A DNA stretch of 64,000 nt from Roseiarcus sp963807735. Lineage in GTDB: Bacteria; Pseudomonadota; Alphaproteobacteria; Rhizobiales; Beijerinckiaceae. A program made the translations under genes and the position numbers. The notes under the pieces were generated by a model. The model saw only the letters and a list, made by a program, of their open reading frames with translations, was not told the origin of the DNA and made no database searches. The stretch covers positions 1 through 64,000 of the forward strand of contig CAWEDI010000034.1 of assembly GCA_963807735.1 (NCBI GenBank), in the 5' to 3' direction. Positions 49,953 through 58,220 of this stretch are shown piece after piece (position 1 is the stretch's first letter; the number at the start of each line of letters is the position of its first letter).

Positions 49953-50438
49953 TCACGGCAAAGTCCAATCGAACCCGTAGGCGAGCGTGAAGGCGAACAG
50001 GCTGGCGGTGTTGCCCGGCGCGTCGGTGACGCGCCACTGCCCCTTGCCTGTGATCCCCTTGTACTTGCCGGTCCCCCCGAGCACTTGCACCGGGCCGCTC
50101 TCCGGCCCCTCGTAGGCGAGATAGAGCTTGTCGCCGTCGCCGTCGGTCTCGACGCAGGTTCCGGTGAATTTGTAGCCGGCCTTGCGCGCCACCAATTCCT
50201 CAAGGCAATGCAGCGCGAGATTATCGAACGGCGCGGAGCCGTCGGCGGTTTTGACGATGCCGGTGCAATCGGCGGAGGAGTCCGAGCCGACCTCGCCGAG
50301 ATCGATCGCTGCGGCGGAGCGGCACACCGTGTAGGCCGCGTGCTTGACCGAGCCGCTCCGCGGCAACGGCGCAGTGACTGCGAAGGCGGTCGTCGTCAGG
50401 CAAAGGCTGGCGAGCCAGGCGGCGGTGAAGCGGTTCAT
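49953..50438 (-). CDS. Small secreted protein of unknown function
   Basis: A 161-aa protein with a signal peptide (residues 1-19, AAWLASLCLTTTAFA). The mature part has four cysteines (VCRSAA, DCTGIV, HCLEEL, TCVETDGDGDKLY) and the glycine-rich GGTGKYKGITGKGQW, then AYGFDWTLP at the end. The GGTGKYKGITG stretch resembles allene-oxide-cyclase-barrel-like or dirigent-like proteins, but this is only a pattern impression. The start at 50438 gives a proper signal peptide. It stands alone between convergent and divergent neighbours. Confidence 0.68.
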   Translation of the reverse strand: MNRFTAAWLASLCLTTTAFAVTAPLPRSGSVKHAAYTVCRSAAAIDLGEVGSDSSADCTGIVKTADGSAPFDNLALHCLEELVARKAGYKFTGTCVETDGDGDKLYLAYEGPESGPVQVLGGTGKYKGITGKGQWRVTDAPGNTASLFAFTLAYGFDWTLP

Positions 50439-50606
50439 TCGGGCATCCCTTCCATGGCGGCGAACATTCGGCGCCCTGGCATAACGGGAAAAGGACCGCC
50501 GCGGTTGTGCTTTCGGCGCGAAAAAGCGTGAGCCGGAGCGGCTTGGCCTTCGCGCGCCGCCTGGGCTAAGAACCCGCCGGCTGGGCGATCCGGCCGCGGA
50601 GGCTCC

Positions 50607-51407
50607 ATGTCCGAAACATTCCCCGGCCGCGCCTATCTCGTCTGCTGCGACGCGCGCACCGGTTCGAGCCTGCTGGCGGCGACGCTGCGCGCCACCGGCC
50701 GCGCCGGCAAGCCGTTCGAATATTTCAGTCGCGTCGAGATCGACAAGCCGTGGCTGCGGGCCGAGCTGCGCGTGCCCGACGGCGTTGCGTTCACGAGCTT
50801 TCCCGATTGGCGCGGCTACATCCTGAAGGCCGGCTCGGAGATGGGCGGCATCTTCGCGGCCTCCGTCCACTTTTTCCAGCTCGGCGATTGCGTCGCGACG
50901 TTTCGCGCCGATCCCGCCGCGCCGGCGCTTGACGTGCTCCGCGGCTACTTCCCCGATCTCCGCTTCGTCTGGCTGCGGCGCAACAACATCGTCGCGCAGG
51001 CGATCTCGCATTATGTCGCCATTTCGACCAACATTTGGAACAGCCGGCTCGGCGGCGCCGTGCGCCCGGGCGAGAGCGACCGCGGCGCGCCTTACGATTT
51101 CGACAAGATCGACTGGCAGGTGCACAGCGCCGTCGTCGCGACCGAAGGCTGGCGCGCGACGCTGAAGGGCGCGGAGGCGATCACCATGCCGCTCGCCTAC
51201 GAGGAGCTCGCCGCCGATCTGCCCGGCGCCGTCAAGCGGCTGTGCGCGTTCGTCGGCGCCGACCTCGGCGCCGCGCCGGTCCGCGCGCCGGGTCTGGAGA
51301 AGCAGGCGGGCGCGTGGTCGGTCGAAATGGAGCAGCGTTATCGCGAGGAGCGGCGCGTGCGCGGCATGGGGCCGGTCGGCGACGAGGCGGCGGCGGCACG
51401 GCCCTAG
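50607..51407 (+). CDS. Stf0-family sulfotransferase
   Basis: A 266-aa PAPS-dependent sulfotransferase of the Stf0 (trehalose 2-sulfotransferase-like) family. The PAPS 5'-phosphosulfate loop is CCDARTGSSLLAATLRATG, followed by GKPFEYFS. It later shows LRFVWLRRNNIVAQAISHYVA (3'-phosphate-binding Arg/Ser) and MPLAYEELAADL. The family sulfates sugars or glycolipids. Its location 2 kb from the large glycosyltransferases suggests it may sulfate their product, although the MFS gene and a reversed gene intervene. The ATG is preceded by CGGAGGCTC. Confidence 0.88.
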   Translation: MSETFPGRAYLVCCDARTGSSLLAATLRATGRAGKPFEYFSRVEIDKPWLRAELRVPDGVAFTSFPDWRGYILKAGSEMGGIFAASVHFFQLGDCVATFRADPAAPALDVLRGYFPDLRFVWLRRNNIVAQAISHYVAISTNIWNSRLGGAVRPGESDRGAPYDFDKIDWQVHSAVVATEGWRATLKGAEAITMPLAYEELAADLPGAVKRLCAFVGADLGAAPVRAPGLEKQAGAWSVEMEQRYREERRVRGMGPVGDEAAAARP

Positions 51408-51432
51408 CCCTTACAGCATGGGAGAACAGGCG

Positions 51433-51816
51433 ATGAGCGAACCCAGGTTGAAATCCGTCGTGCCGATCCTGTTCGTGCGGGACGTGCCCGCGAGCGCGGA
51501 CTATTTCCGCGAGAAGCTCGGGTTCGCGGTCGATTTCCTGTATGGATCGCCGCCGTTTTACGGCGCGGTTTCGCGGGACGGCGTCTGTCTGCACTTTCGC
51601 TGCGTGCGCGAGCCGAATTTCGCGGCGCTTGCGCAGCAGGAGCACTCGCTGATCCTAGCAACCATCGAAGTCACGGACGTGCAGGAACTGTTCAAAGAGA
51701 TCGAGCAACGCGGCGCGGCGTTCGCGCAGGCGTCCACGCGCCAGCTTTGGGGCGGGACAGACTTTCATGTCCGCGATCCCGACGGAAACGTGGTTTCCTT
51801 CGTCACTTACGAGTAG
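51433..51816 (+). CDS. VOC-superfamily (glyoxalase/bleomycin-resistance-like) protein
   Basis: A 127-aa vicinal-oxygen-chelate protein: VPILFVRDVPASADYFREKLGFAVDF at the start in outline, then LHFRCVREPNF, and the closing FHVRDPDGNVVSFVTYE. The pattern fits the bleomycin-resistance-like group, which usually binds rather than converts a ligand. I start at the second ATG (51433, MSEPRLKS) because GGGAGA lies 9-14 bases upstream; the ATG at 51418 is an alternative. It follows the sulfotransferase by about 25 bp and is likely co-transcribed with it. Confidence 0.85.
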   Translation: MSEPRLKSVVPILFVRDVPASADYFREKLGFAVDFLYGSPPFYGAVSRDGVCLHFRCVREPNFAALAQQEHSLILATIEVTDVQELFKEIEQRGAAFAQASTRQLWGGTDFHVRDPDGNVVSFVTYE

Positions 51817-51825
51817 GCCGGTCCT

Positions 51826-52149
51826 TCAGGCGCTAGGCGATTTCTCCCCGACCGTGCGCGACGGCCGGTCCCGCGGCACCCGCGCAAGGAGGCCGTCCAC
51901 GCAACCCTTGAACACGAGATAGCAGGCCATCCCCAAATAGCCCCAGACGACCAACTCGACGAGTTGCAACAAGCCCCCGTCGAAAATCGCCATCGCGCCG
52001 TAGGTCGTCAACAGATCGAAATTGGCGCGGAAGATCGTGAACAGATCGAGCGTGCACAGAGCCACGCCGCCAGTGGCCAGTCCCATGACCAGGAATGTGA
52101 TCCAGGCCGGGCCGTGAAACAGGTAGGAAAGCCATTTCGCGAGCCGCAT
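51826..52149 (-). CDS. Small membrane protein of unknown function
   Basis: A 107-aa protein with an amphipathic N-terminus (MRLAKWLSYLFHGPAW) and two or three hydrophobic segments (ITFLVMGLATGGVALCTLDLF, quoted as an outline, and LLQLVELVVWGYLGMACYLVF). The C-terminus is basic. No family is recognised. It is convergent with the VOC gene, with 9 bp between stops. Confidence 0.62.
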   Translation of the reverse strand: MRLAKWLSYLFHGPAWITFLVMGLATGGVALCTLDLFTIFRANFDLLTTYGAMAIFDGGLLQLVELVVWGYLGMACYLVFKGCVDGLLARVPRDRPSRTVGEKSPSA

Positions 52150-52246
52150 TTGGGGAAACTAGCGCAGGCCCGCGCCCTTGTCATGACGCCGACTCCCGGC
52201 AGGACGCGGTAGCCGCGCACCATTGAAAACAAAAGGCAAATCCGAA

Positions 52247-52386
52247 CGTCATCGTGCCCGGGCTTATCCCGGGCATCCACGTCGTGACAGGGCGCCCCGC
52301 TTGCCGAACGTCTACGCAACGGGCGGCGCTATGTAACGGCGCTGCTCGTCCCGGCGTGGATGACCGGGACAAGCCCGGTCATGACG
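52247..52386. repeat. Dispersed palindromic repeat, family B, copy 2
   Basis: The left arm runs CGTCATCGTGCCCGGGCTTA, then TCCCGGGCATCCACGTC (52247-52282). The right arm (about 52354-52386) is its approximate reverse complement, ending CCCGGTCATGACGG. The same family is seen at 39475-39613. It fills most of the 330-bp gene-free stretch between the small membrane protein and ppc. I see nothing else there. Confidence 0.82.
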
Positions 52387-52480
52387 GATGGGGTTGTTGA
52401 AGCCCTGGAGCGGCGAGCCTAATTGGCGCTTATGGGGACCAGCGCAGTCATGACAGCGCCTGTTGTGTTCCACCCGGTCA

Positions 52481-55255
52481 TCAGCCGCTGTTGCGCAACC
52501 CCGCTGAGATGCCGTTGATCGTCAGCTGAATCCCCGTCAGCACCTTCTCGCTAGTCGCGTGCGCCCGGTGCAGCTTCAGAAGCTCGACCTGCACATGGTT
52601 GATCGGATCGAGATAGGGGAAGCGGTTGTGGATCGAGCGCAGCAGCAGCGGATTGTGCGCGAGCAAATGCGGTTGCTGCATGATCGCATTGAGCATGTCG
52701 ACCGAGGATTTCCACTCCTTCGAGATGCGCGAGAAAATCGCCTCGCGCAGCGCCACATCCTGCACGAGGCTCGCGTAACGCGAGGCGATCGCGAGGCTGG
52801 ACTTGGACAGCACCATGTCCATGTTGGAGAGCAGCGTGCGGAAGAACGGCCAGTGCTTGTACATGGCGCGTAAGCGATCCAGCCCCTTCTCGGGATTTTC
52901 GGCGCAATAGGCCTCAACCGCCGAGCCGAAGCCGTACCAGCCGGGCAGCATCAACCGGCATTGCGCCCACGAGAACACCCAGGGAATCGCCCGCAAATCC
53001 TCGATCGCCTGCGTCTTCTTGCGCGACGCCGGCCGCGAGCCGATGTTGAGCGTGGCGATCTCGGTGATGACGGTCGAGGACCAGAAATATTGCACAAAGC
53101 CGTCGGTCTCGTAGACGAGGCCGCGATAGGCTTTGTAGGCGGCGGCCGAGAGCGCCTCCATCGTCGACAGATAGGCGGGATCGGGCGCCGGGGTCTGCTC
53201 CTCGAGCAGGCTCGCCTCCAGCGTCGCCGAGACGAGCGTCTCCAGATTGCGCCGGCCGACCTCGCCGTTGGAATATTTCGAGGAGATGATCTCACCCTGC
53301 TCGGTGATGCGGATTTGTCCCTGCACGGCGCCGCCGGGCTGCGCCAATATCGCGTCGTAGCTCGGGCCGCCGCCGCGCCCGACCGAGCCGCCGCGCCCGT
53401 GGAACAGGCGGATGCGGACGCCGTGGGTCTTGAACACTTCGACGAGGCCGATCTCGGCTTTATAAAGCTCCCAGCCGGAGGTGACGAAGCCGCCGTCCTT
53501 GTTGCTGTCGGAATAGCCGAGCATCACCTCCTGCTCGCCGCCCAGCGAGGCGACGAATTTGGCGTATTCGGGGATCGATAGCAGCCGATCCATCACCCCG
53601 ACGCAGGCGCGCAGGTCGTCGATCGTCTCGAACAGCGGAACCATGTTGATGCGCGAGCGGCCGCCAACGTCGATGAGGCCGACCTCCTTCAACAGTAGCG
53701 CCAGCTCCAGGAGATCGGAGACGCCCTGGCATTTCGAGATGATCGCGGTGACGATCGCCGCCTCGCCGTAGGTCGCCTTGATCTTGGCGGCGGTGCGGAA
53801 GATCGCGAGCTCGCCCGTCGTCTCCTCGCCGTAGACGTGGAACGGCAGCAGCAGCGGCCGCGGCGAGATGAGCTCCTTGCGCAGCAGCGCAATGCGCCCC
53901 TCTTCGTCGAGCTTCAAATATTCGACGCCGGGCTCGGCGGCGGCGAAAAGTTCGGCGACGGTGCGCTCATGCACGTCGGAATTCTGGCGCAGGTCGAGCG
54001 GCGCGAGATGGAAACCGAACACGTCGAGCGCGCGCCGCAACGCGCGCAACCGCCCGCGCGCGAGGATTTTCGCGCCGCCCTTTTCGAGCGAATCCGAAAT
54101 CGTCGCGAGATCGGCGGCGAACTCCTCCGTCGTCGCGTATGCCGGCGCGTCGCCGGTGGGATGGCGCAGGGCCACGTAGTGGTCGAGCGTCTCGGCGGTC
54201 TTGGCGAGGCGCGCATAGACGCCGGCGATGGCGCGACGATACGGCTCGTCCTTGCGCGCCGCCGCGGAATCGCTGGAACGGTCGGCGAGCGCGGCAAGTT
54301 CCGGCGTCACGCGGCTCAGCGTGGCGCTCAGCGACAACTCGCCGCCGAGCTCGTGCAGTTCGTCGAGATAATGGCCGAGCGCGCGGGCGCTTTGCAGCCG
54401 CGTCGCCTCGCTCAGCACGTCGGCGGTGACGAACGGGTTGCCGTCACGGTCGCCGCCGATCCAGCAGCCGACGCGCAGGAACGGCTTGACGCGCCGGTCG
54501 GCGACCCTCGGGTCCGCGGCGGCGAGATCGTCCTCGATCGCCGCATAGAGGCGCGGCATCTCGCGGAAGAAGGTGTAGTCGTAGTAGGAGAGCCCGTTGG
54601 CGACCTCGTCGATCACTTTCAGCCGCGTCTGGCGCAGCATGTTGGTGCGCCACAGCAGCAGGATCGCCCGCCGCAACTGCTCCTCGTTGCGTTGCATTTC
54701 GCCGTCGTCGCCGACAATGCGCTCGCGCTCGTCGAGCAGCGCGGCGATCTCCAGTTCGCGGTTGATCGTGCTCTTGCGGCGGACCTCGGTCGGATGCGCC
54801 GTCAGCACGGGGCTGACCAGCGCGCCGTCGAAGAAATGCATCAGCGCCGCGCCGTCGAAACCCGCCGCGCGCGCCCGGTTCAATGCATAGCGCAGCGAGC
54901 CGGGACGGGCGGCGGAGCGGCGCACGACATGCGCGCGATTGCGGCGGATGTGGTGCTGATCCTCGGCGATGTTGGCCAGATGCGAGAAATAGCTGAACGC
55001 GCGCACGATCGCGAGCGTCTGATCGCTGTCGAGGCTGTCGAGCGTCGCCGCGAGTTCGCGCCGCGCGCCGACCTCGTGGTCGCGATGAAAGCGGATCGAC
55101 GCCTTGCGGATGCGCTCGACGAGGTCGAAGACTTCCGCCCCTTCCTGCTCGCGCACGGTATCGCCGAGCAGGCGGCCGAGCGTGCGAATGTCTTCGCGTA
55201 GCGGCACGTCCTTTTCGGCGTCGGGGGGCGGATCGAAGGCGAGAACGTTCGACAT
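52481..55255 (-). CDS. ppc: Phosphoenolpyruvate carboxylase
   Basis: A 924-aa anaplerotic enzyme making oxaloacetate from PEP and bicarbonate. Active-site motifs are complete: VLTAHPTEVRRKSTI (catalytic His), GGDRDGNPFVTADVL, LGYSDSNKDGGFVTSGWEL and the glycine loop FHGRGGSVGRGGGPSYDAIL. The C-terminus ends LTINGISAGLRNSG. Here NSG stands in place of the NTG ending common in bacterial enzymes, and this C-terminal group takes part in allosteric inhibition. Length is normal. In serine-cycle methylotrophs ppc has a central role; here no methylotrophy gene lies nearby. Confidence 0.96.
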   Translation of the reverse strand: MSNVLAFDPPPDAEKDVPLREDIRTLGRLLGDTVREQEGAEVFDLVERIRKASIRFHRDHEVGARRELAATLDSLDSDQTLAIVRAFSYFSHLANIAEDQHHIRRNRAHVVRRSAARPGSLRYALNRARAAGFDGAALMHFFDGALVSPVLTAHPTEVRRKSTINRELEIAALLDERERIVGDDGEMQRNEEQLRRAILLLWRTNMLRQTRLKVIDEVANGLSYYDYTFFREMPRLYAAIEDDLAAADPRVADRRVKPFLRVGCWIGGDRDGNPFVTADVLSEATRLQSARALGHYLDELHELGGELSLSATLSRVTPELAALADRSSDSAAARKDEPYRRAIAGVYARLAKTAETLDHYVALRHPTGDAPAYATTEEFAADLATISDSLEKGGAKILARGRLRALRRALDVFGFHLAPLDLRQNSDVHERTVAELFAAAEPGVEYLKLDEEGRIALLRKELISPRPLLLPFHVYGEETTGELAIFRTAAKIKATYGEAAIVTAIISKCQGVSDLLELALLLKEVGLIDVGGRSRINMVPLFETIDDLRACVGVMDRLLSIPEYAKFVASLGGEQEVMLGYSDSNKDGGFVTSGWELYKAEIGLVEVFKTHGVRIRLFHGRGGSVGRGGGPSYDAILAQPGGAVQGQIRITEQGEIISSKYSNGEVGRRNLETLVSATLEASLLEEQTPAPDPAYLSTMEALSAAAYKAYRGLVYETDGFVQYFWSSTVITEIATLNIGSRPASRKKTQAIEDLRAIPWVFSWAQCRLMLPGWYGFGSAVEAYCAENPEKGLDRLRAMYKHWPFFRTLLSNMDMVLSKSSLAIASRYASLVQDVALREAIFSRISKEWKSSVDMLNAIMQQPHLLAHNPLLLRSIHNRFPYLDPINHVQVELLKLHRAHATSEKVLTGIQLTINGISAGLRNSG

Positions 55256-55303
55256 GGCGGGGCCTCACAACACCGCCTGCAAGGACAGACGGACGGCGCA
55301 CTG

Positions 55304-55729
55304 TCAAGCAAGCGCCGCGCCACGCGGCGCATTTTCCGCCACCACCGCGGCGAGGCGTTCGCGTAGAGCTGCGGGGTCCTTCAGCGCGCATTCGTAGACG
55401 ACCAGGGTGCGCCAGCCGAGCGCGTCGAGCGCGTCGAGATGGCGCTGATCGCGGGCGCGGTTGCGGGCGATCTTATCGCGCCAATAGTCGGCGTTCGCCT
55501 TCGCGGGGCGATTTCCTCTCGCGCAGGAATGGCCGTGCCAGAAGCAGCCGTGCACGAAGATCGCGAGCTTCCGTGGGCCGTAGGCGACGTCCGGCTTGCC
55601 GGGCAGGTCGGCGCGATGCAGCCGATAGCCCGGCGCGATCTCGCGCAGCATTTTGCGCACGGCGCGCTCGGGGCCCGTGTCGCGCGACTTCACCGCGCGC
55701 ATGACGGCGGAGCGTTCGGGCGACGTCAC
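55304..55729 (-). CDS. vsr: Very short patch repair endonuclease Vsr
   Basis: A 141-aa DNA mismatch endonuclease that nicks 5' of a T:G mismatch made by deamination of 5-methylcytosine. It begins MTSPERSAVMRAVKSRDTGPE, the standard start of Vsr. The catalytic PD-type segment is DLPGKPDVAYGPRKLAIFVHGCFWHGHSC, quoted as an outline, with the metal-binding Asp and the zinc-ligand His/Cys residues. It starts with GTG overlapping the stop of the cytosine methyltransferase (GTGA), so repair and methylation are coupled. Confidence 0.95.
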   Translation of the reverse strand: MTSPERSAVMRAVKSRDTGPERAVRKMLREIAPGYRLHRADLPGKPDVAYGPRKLAIFVHGCFWHGHSCARGNRPAKANADYWRDKIARNRARDQRHLDALDALGWRTLVVYECALKDPAALRERLAAVVAENAPRGAALA

Positions 55730-56868
55730 GCGCCGACGGGCAACAACGGGGCCATCCAATGCTCGGCGAGATGGCGCACGACCGCCGCCACGACGCCGTC
55801 GCCGAGCAGGTGATAGGTCTCGTTGTAGGAGCCCGGCAACGCGTAGGAATCCGGCAGGCTCATCAGCCGCGCCGCCTCGCGCGGGCTCAGCAGCCGCGCC
55901 CGGGCGCGGCCCTTGTCGACGATCAGCAGCGATTGGCGGCTGGAGCCGCCGGCGGGGGTGCGCAGGCAGCCGGCGAGGCCGTCGAATCGCACCTCGGCGC
56001 GCTGCGTCCTGCCGCCGCCGGCGACCGGCCGCGTGCGGCGATACAACGCGCCGACGTGGCGTCCGCCGCTCGCGACCGCCGCCGTCACGCGCGCGCGATG
56101 GTTCGGCGCCATCAGCGACAGTAGCCGCTCGACCGCGTCCGCGCTCGCCCATTCGACGCCGGTCGGCGTCTCCTCGACGAGATCGGCGAGCGCCGCGTTG
56201 CGGCGCGGCGGCGGCGGCAGGCGCCACCAGAGGAAGCGCGACCGCGAGTTCGCGGGAAGCCGGTCATGCGCTGCGCGCAACGCCGGCGAGACGCCCCAGT
56301 CCGGCGGCGTCGCCTGGATCAGACCTTCGGGAATGGCGACGTCCTGCGCCACGGCGAGAAAGAACAGCCGCGGCCGTGATTGTGGCGCGAATTCGACCGC
56401 ATCCACGACGAGCGCGCCGGCCGCATAACCGCCGTCCAACAGCGACGTGAGAAGCGCGGCGAAGTCCGCGCCGCCGCGCGAGGAGAGCAGGCCGCAGACA
56501 TTCTCCAGCGCGATCAGCCGCGGCGCACGGCCGGCGTCGCGCAACCGTTGAATGAGCCGCCAGAACGGCCAGAACGCGCCCGAGCGGCCGCCGTCGAGCC
56601 CGGCCCCGGCGCCGGCGAGCGACAGATCCTGGCAGGGAAACGAGGCCCACGCGAGATCGGCCCGCTCCGCGATCTCCTCGGGCGCCACCGTTGCGATGTC
56701 CTTCACGGTGAGACGATCCGTGCCGAAGTTTGCGGCGTAGGCGCGCGCCTTGCGCGGGTCGATGTCGTTGGCGAACTGACAACGCCAGCGCGCTCCTAAG
56801 CCGACGCGCGCCATGCCGCCGCCGCAGAAGAATTCGAGAAAGCCGCCCCGCGCCGTCTCCGCCGGCAT
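55726..56868 (-). CDS. dcm: DNA (cytosine-5-)-methyltransferase
   Basis: A 380-aa C5-methyltransferase. Motif I is FLEFFCGGGMARVGLG, motif IV is ASFPCQDLSLAG with the catalytic Cys in PCQ, and motif VI is ALENVCGLL. Motif VIII-like ARLLSPREAARLMSLPDSY lies in the C-terminal part, followed by a motif X-like HLLGDGVVAAVVRHLA. The variable target-recognition region lies between about 190 and 290. No restriction endonuclease gene is adjacent, so with vsr it looks like a stand-alone methylation/repair pair. An IS element inserted about 165 bp upstream of its start may affect its promoter. Confidence 0.93.
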   Translation of the reverse strand: MPAETARGGFLEFFCGGGMARVGLGARWRCQFANDIDPRKARAYAANFGTDRLTVKDIATVAPEEIAERADLAWASFPCQDLSLAGAGAGLDGGRSGAFWPFWRLIQRLRDAGRAPRLIALENVCGLLSSRGGADFAALLTSLLDGGYAAGALVVDAVEFAPQSRPRLFFLAVAQDVAIPEGLIQATPPDWGVSPALRAAHDRLPANSRSRFLWWRLPPPPRRNAALADLVEETPTGVEWASADAVERLLSLMAPNHRARVTAAVASGGRHVGALYRRTRPVAGGGRTQRAEVRFDGLAGCLRTPAGGSSRQSLLIVDKGRARARLLSPREAARLMSLPDSYALPGSYNETYHLLGDGVVAAVVRHLAEHWMAPLLPVGA

Positions 56869-57033
56869 GCACTGTTGCTCCGAATCGGCATCGTCGCCCT
56901 GCCCGTGCGGCTACCTCCGACGCCTGCGCTCGCGCAAGTCGCGTTGCCGCAGTTTGAAGCCGAATTCGCGCCGCCGTCCTAGTGGACTGGCAAATATACA
57001 AGAGCGCTCTGCGACCTTGCGCGGTAACCCTAA

Positions 57034-57968
57034 GTGTCTGTCCGGAAACATGTTGAGTCGTGGGAGTCGGTTGTGATTCCATAGGGGCGGGCTGATTCGA
57101 CAGGGAGCCGCCTGCAATGTGGACGACCGAAAATCGCGCTCGGTACGACAGAAGCCGGCTGCGCTATCCGAGCGACTTGACGGACCCGGAATGGGCGCGG
57201 GTTGCGTGATTCCGCCCGCCAAACGCGGTGGGAACAAGCGCAGCGTGGACCTGCGCGAGGTCGTCAATGGCTTGATGTATATCTTGAGCGCCGGCTGCCA
57301 GTGGCGCGCAATCCCAAAGGATCTGCCGCCGCGCTCCACCTTGCATGATTACCTCAACCTGTGGAGTTGGGACGGCACGCTGGATCGCATCCATTTCGCG
57401 CTTTACGTTCAATGTCGCGAGCGCGCGGAGCGCGAAGCTTCCCCAACCGCCGCCATCATCGACAGCCAGAGCGTGAAGAGCGCGGAAAAAGGGGGGTCTA
57501 TATCGATCCCCATGGCTATGACGCGGGCAAGAAAATCAAAGGCAAGAAGCGGCACATACTCGTCGATACGCAGGGCCTGTTGATGCACGCCATCGTGCAT
57601 GGCGCGGATGTCCAGGATCGCGACGGCGGCGTCCTGCTCATGGCGACGTTGTTCGGCCTGTATCCGTTCCTTCTCAAGCTCTACGCCGACGGCGGCTATC
57701 AAGGCCAACAGTTCCAGACCGCAGTGAAGAAGATCGTCAACGACCTCAACATTGAAATCGTCAAACGATCCGATCAGGCAAAGAGCTTCGTCGTCCTGCC
57801 GAAACGATGGATCGTCGAACGAACGATCGCATGGCTCAATCGTTGCCGCCGGTTGGCCAAAGACTGGGAGTGCCTAAACCGCAAGGCGCTCGCTTTCCTC
57901 AAACTCGCATCCATTCGGCTCATGCTACGAAAGCTATGTTATTCCCCATGATGTTCCCGGACAGACTC
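57034..57968 (+). mobile_element. IS5-family insertion sequence (IS427 group type), 935 bp
   Basis: The left end reads GTGTCTGTCCGGAAACATG and the right end, read inward on the other strand, reads GAGTCTGTCCGGGAACATC. These are imperfect terminal inverted repeats of about 16-17 bp. TAA flanks both sides (57031-57033 and 57969-57971), a 3-bp target duplication of the TNA type seen in the IS427 group. The element encodes one transposase split by frame changes. It lies between dcm and the HAF-repeat gene. The intact ends and duplication point to a fairly recent insertion. Confidence 0.88.
57117..57951 (+). CDS. IS5-family transposase (two frame changes)
   Basis: The DDE transposase begins MWTTENRARYDRSRLRYPSD and continues PPAKRGGNKRSVDLREVVNG and GCQWRAIPKDLPP. 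The catalytic region follows: ASPTAAIIDSQSVKS (first Asp), KIKGKKRHILVDTQGLL, LYADGGYQGQQF (second Asp) and RWIVERTIAWLNRCRRLAKD (Glu). At 57206 four bases appear to be missing relative to the expected ...VAPLIPPAKR, giving an early TGA. At 57486-57496 a run AAAAAGGGGGG allows a -1 shift that would join the halves, as in IS elements using programmed frameshifting. Because of the first lesion this copy is probably inactive. Confidence 0.85.
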
Positions 57969-57971
57969 TAA

Positions 57972-58220
57972 GTTGCTCGCAGGCGGCGACAAAGCGCCGA
58001 GGCGGCGTCTTGACGGGATTGGTCTTTGCCCTAACGTGCGGACAACGATCAATCTGCGCTGTCGGATGCAACGGTCGATCTCCGGATCGACGTTAGCTCA
58101 CTTGCGTTGTTCGCAATCTGCTCCGGCCACGCGCTTTCCAGATCGAACCTTTACGCCCAAAGCAACAAATGGCGTTCACGATTGCATTAGAAAATCTAAA
58201 CAGTAATTTGCGGGAAACAA
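57972..58220. other. Upstream region of the HAF-repeat gene
   Basis: This 250-bp stretch between the IS and the surface-protein gene contains no open frame of interest. Base composition falls from GC-rich at the left to AT-rich near 58150-58220, where ATTAGAAAATCTAAACAG occurs and GCGGGAAAC precedes the ATG. It probably holds the promoter of the HAF-repeat gene. I cannot name -35/-10 boxes with confidence. Confidence 0.45.

Noticed and set aside
53837..55201. Open frame of 454 codons opposite ppc
   Set aside because: Shadow frame; PEP carboxylase motifs are complete on the minus strand.
57972..58220. A tRNA gene or second IS end next to the insertion sequence
   Set aside because: No cloverleaf could be drawn, and no additional inverted repeat matching the IS ends was seen.
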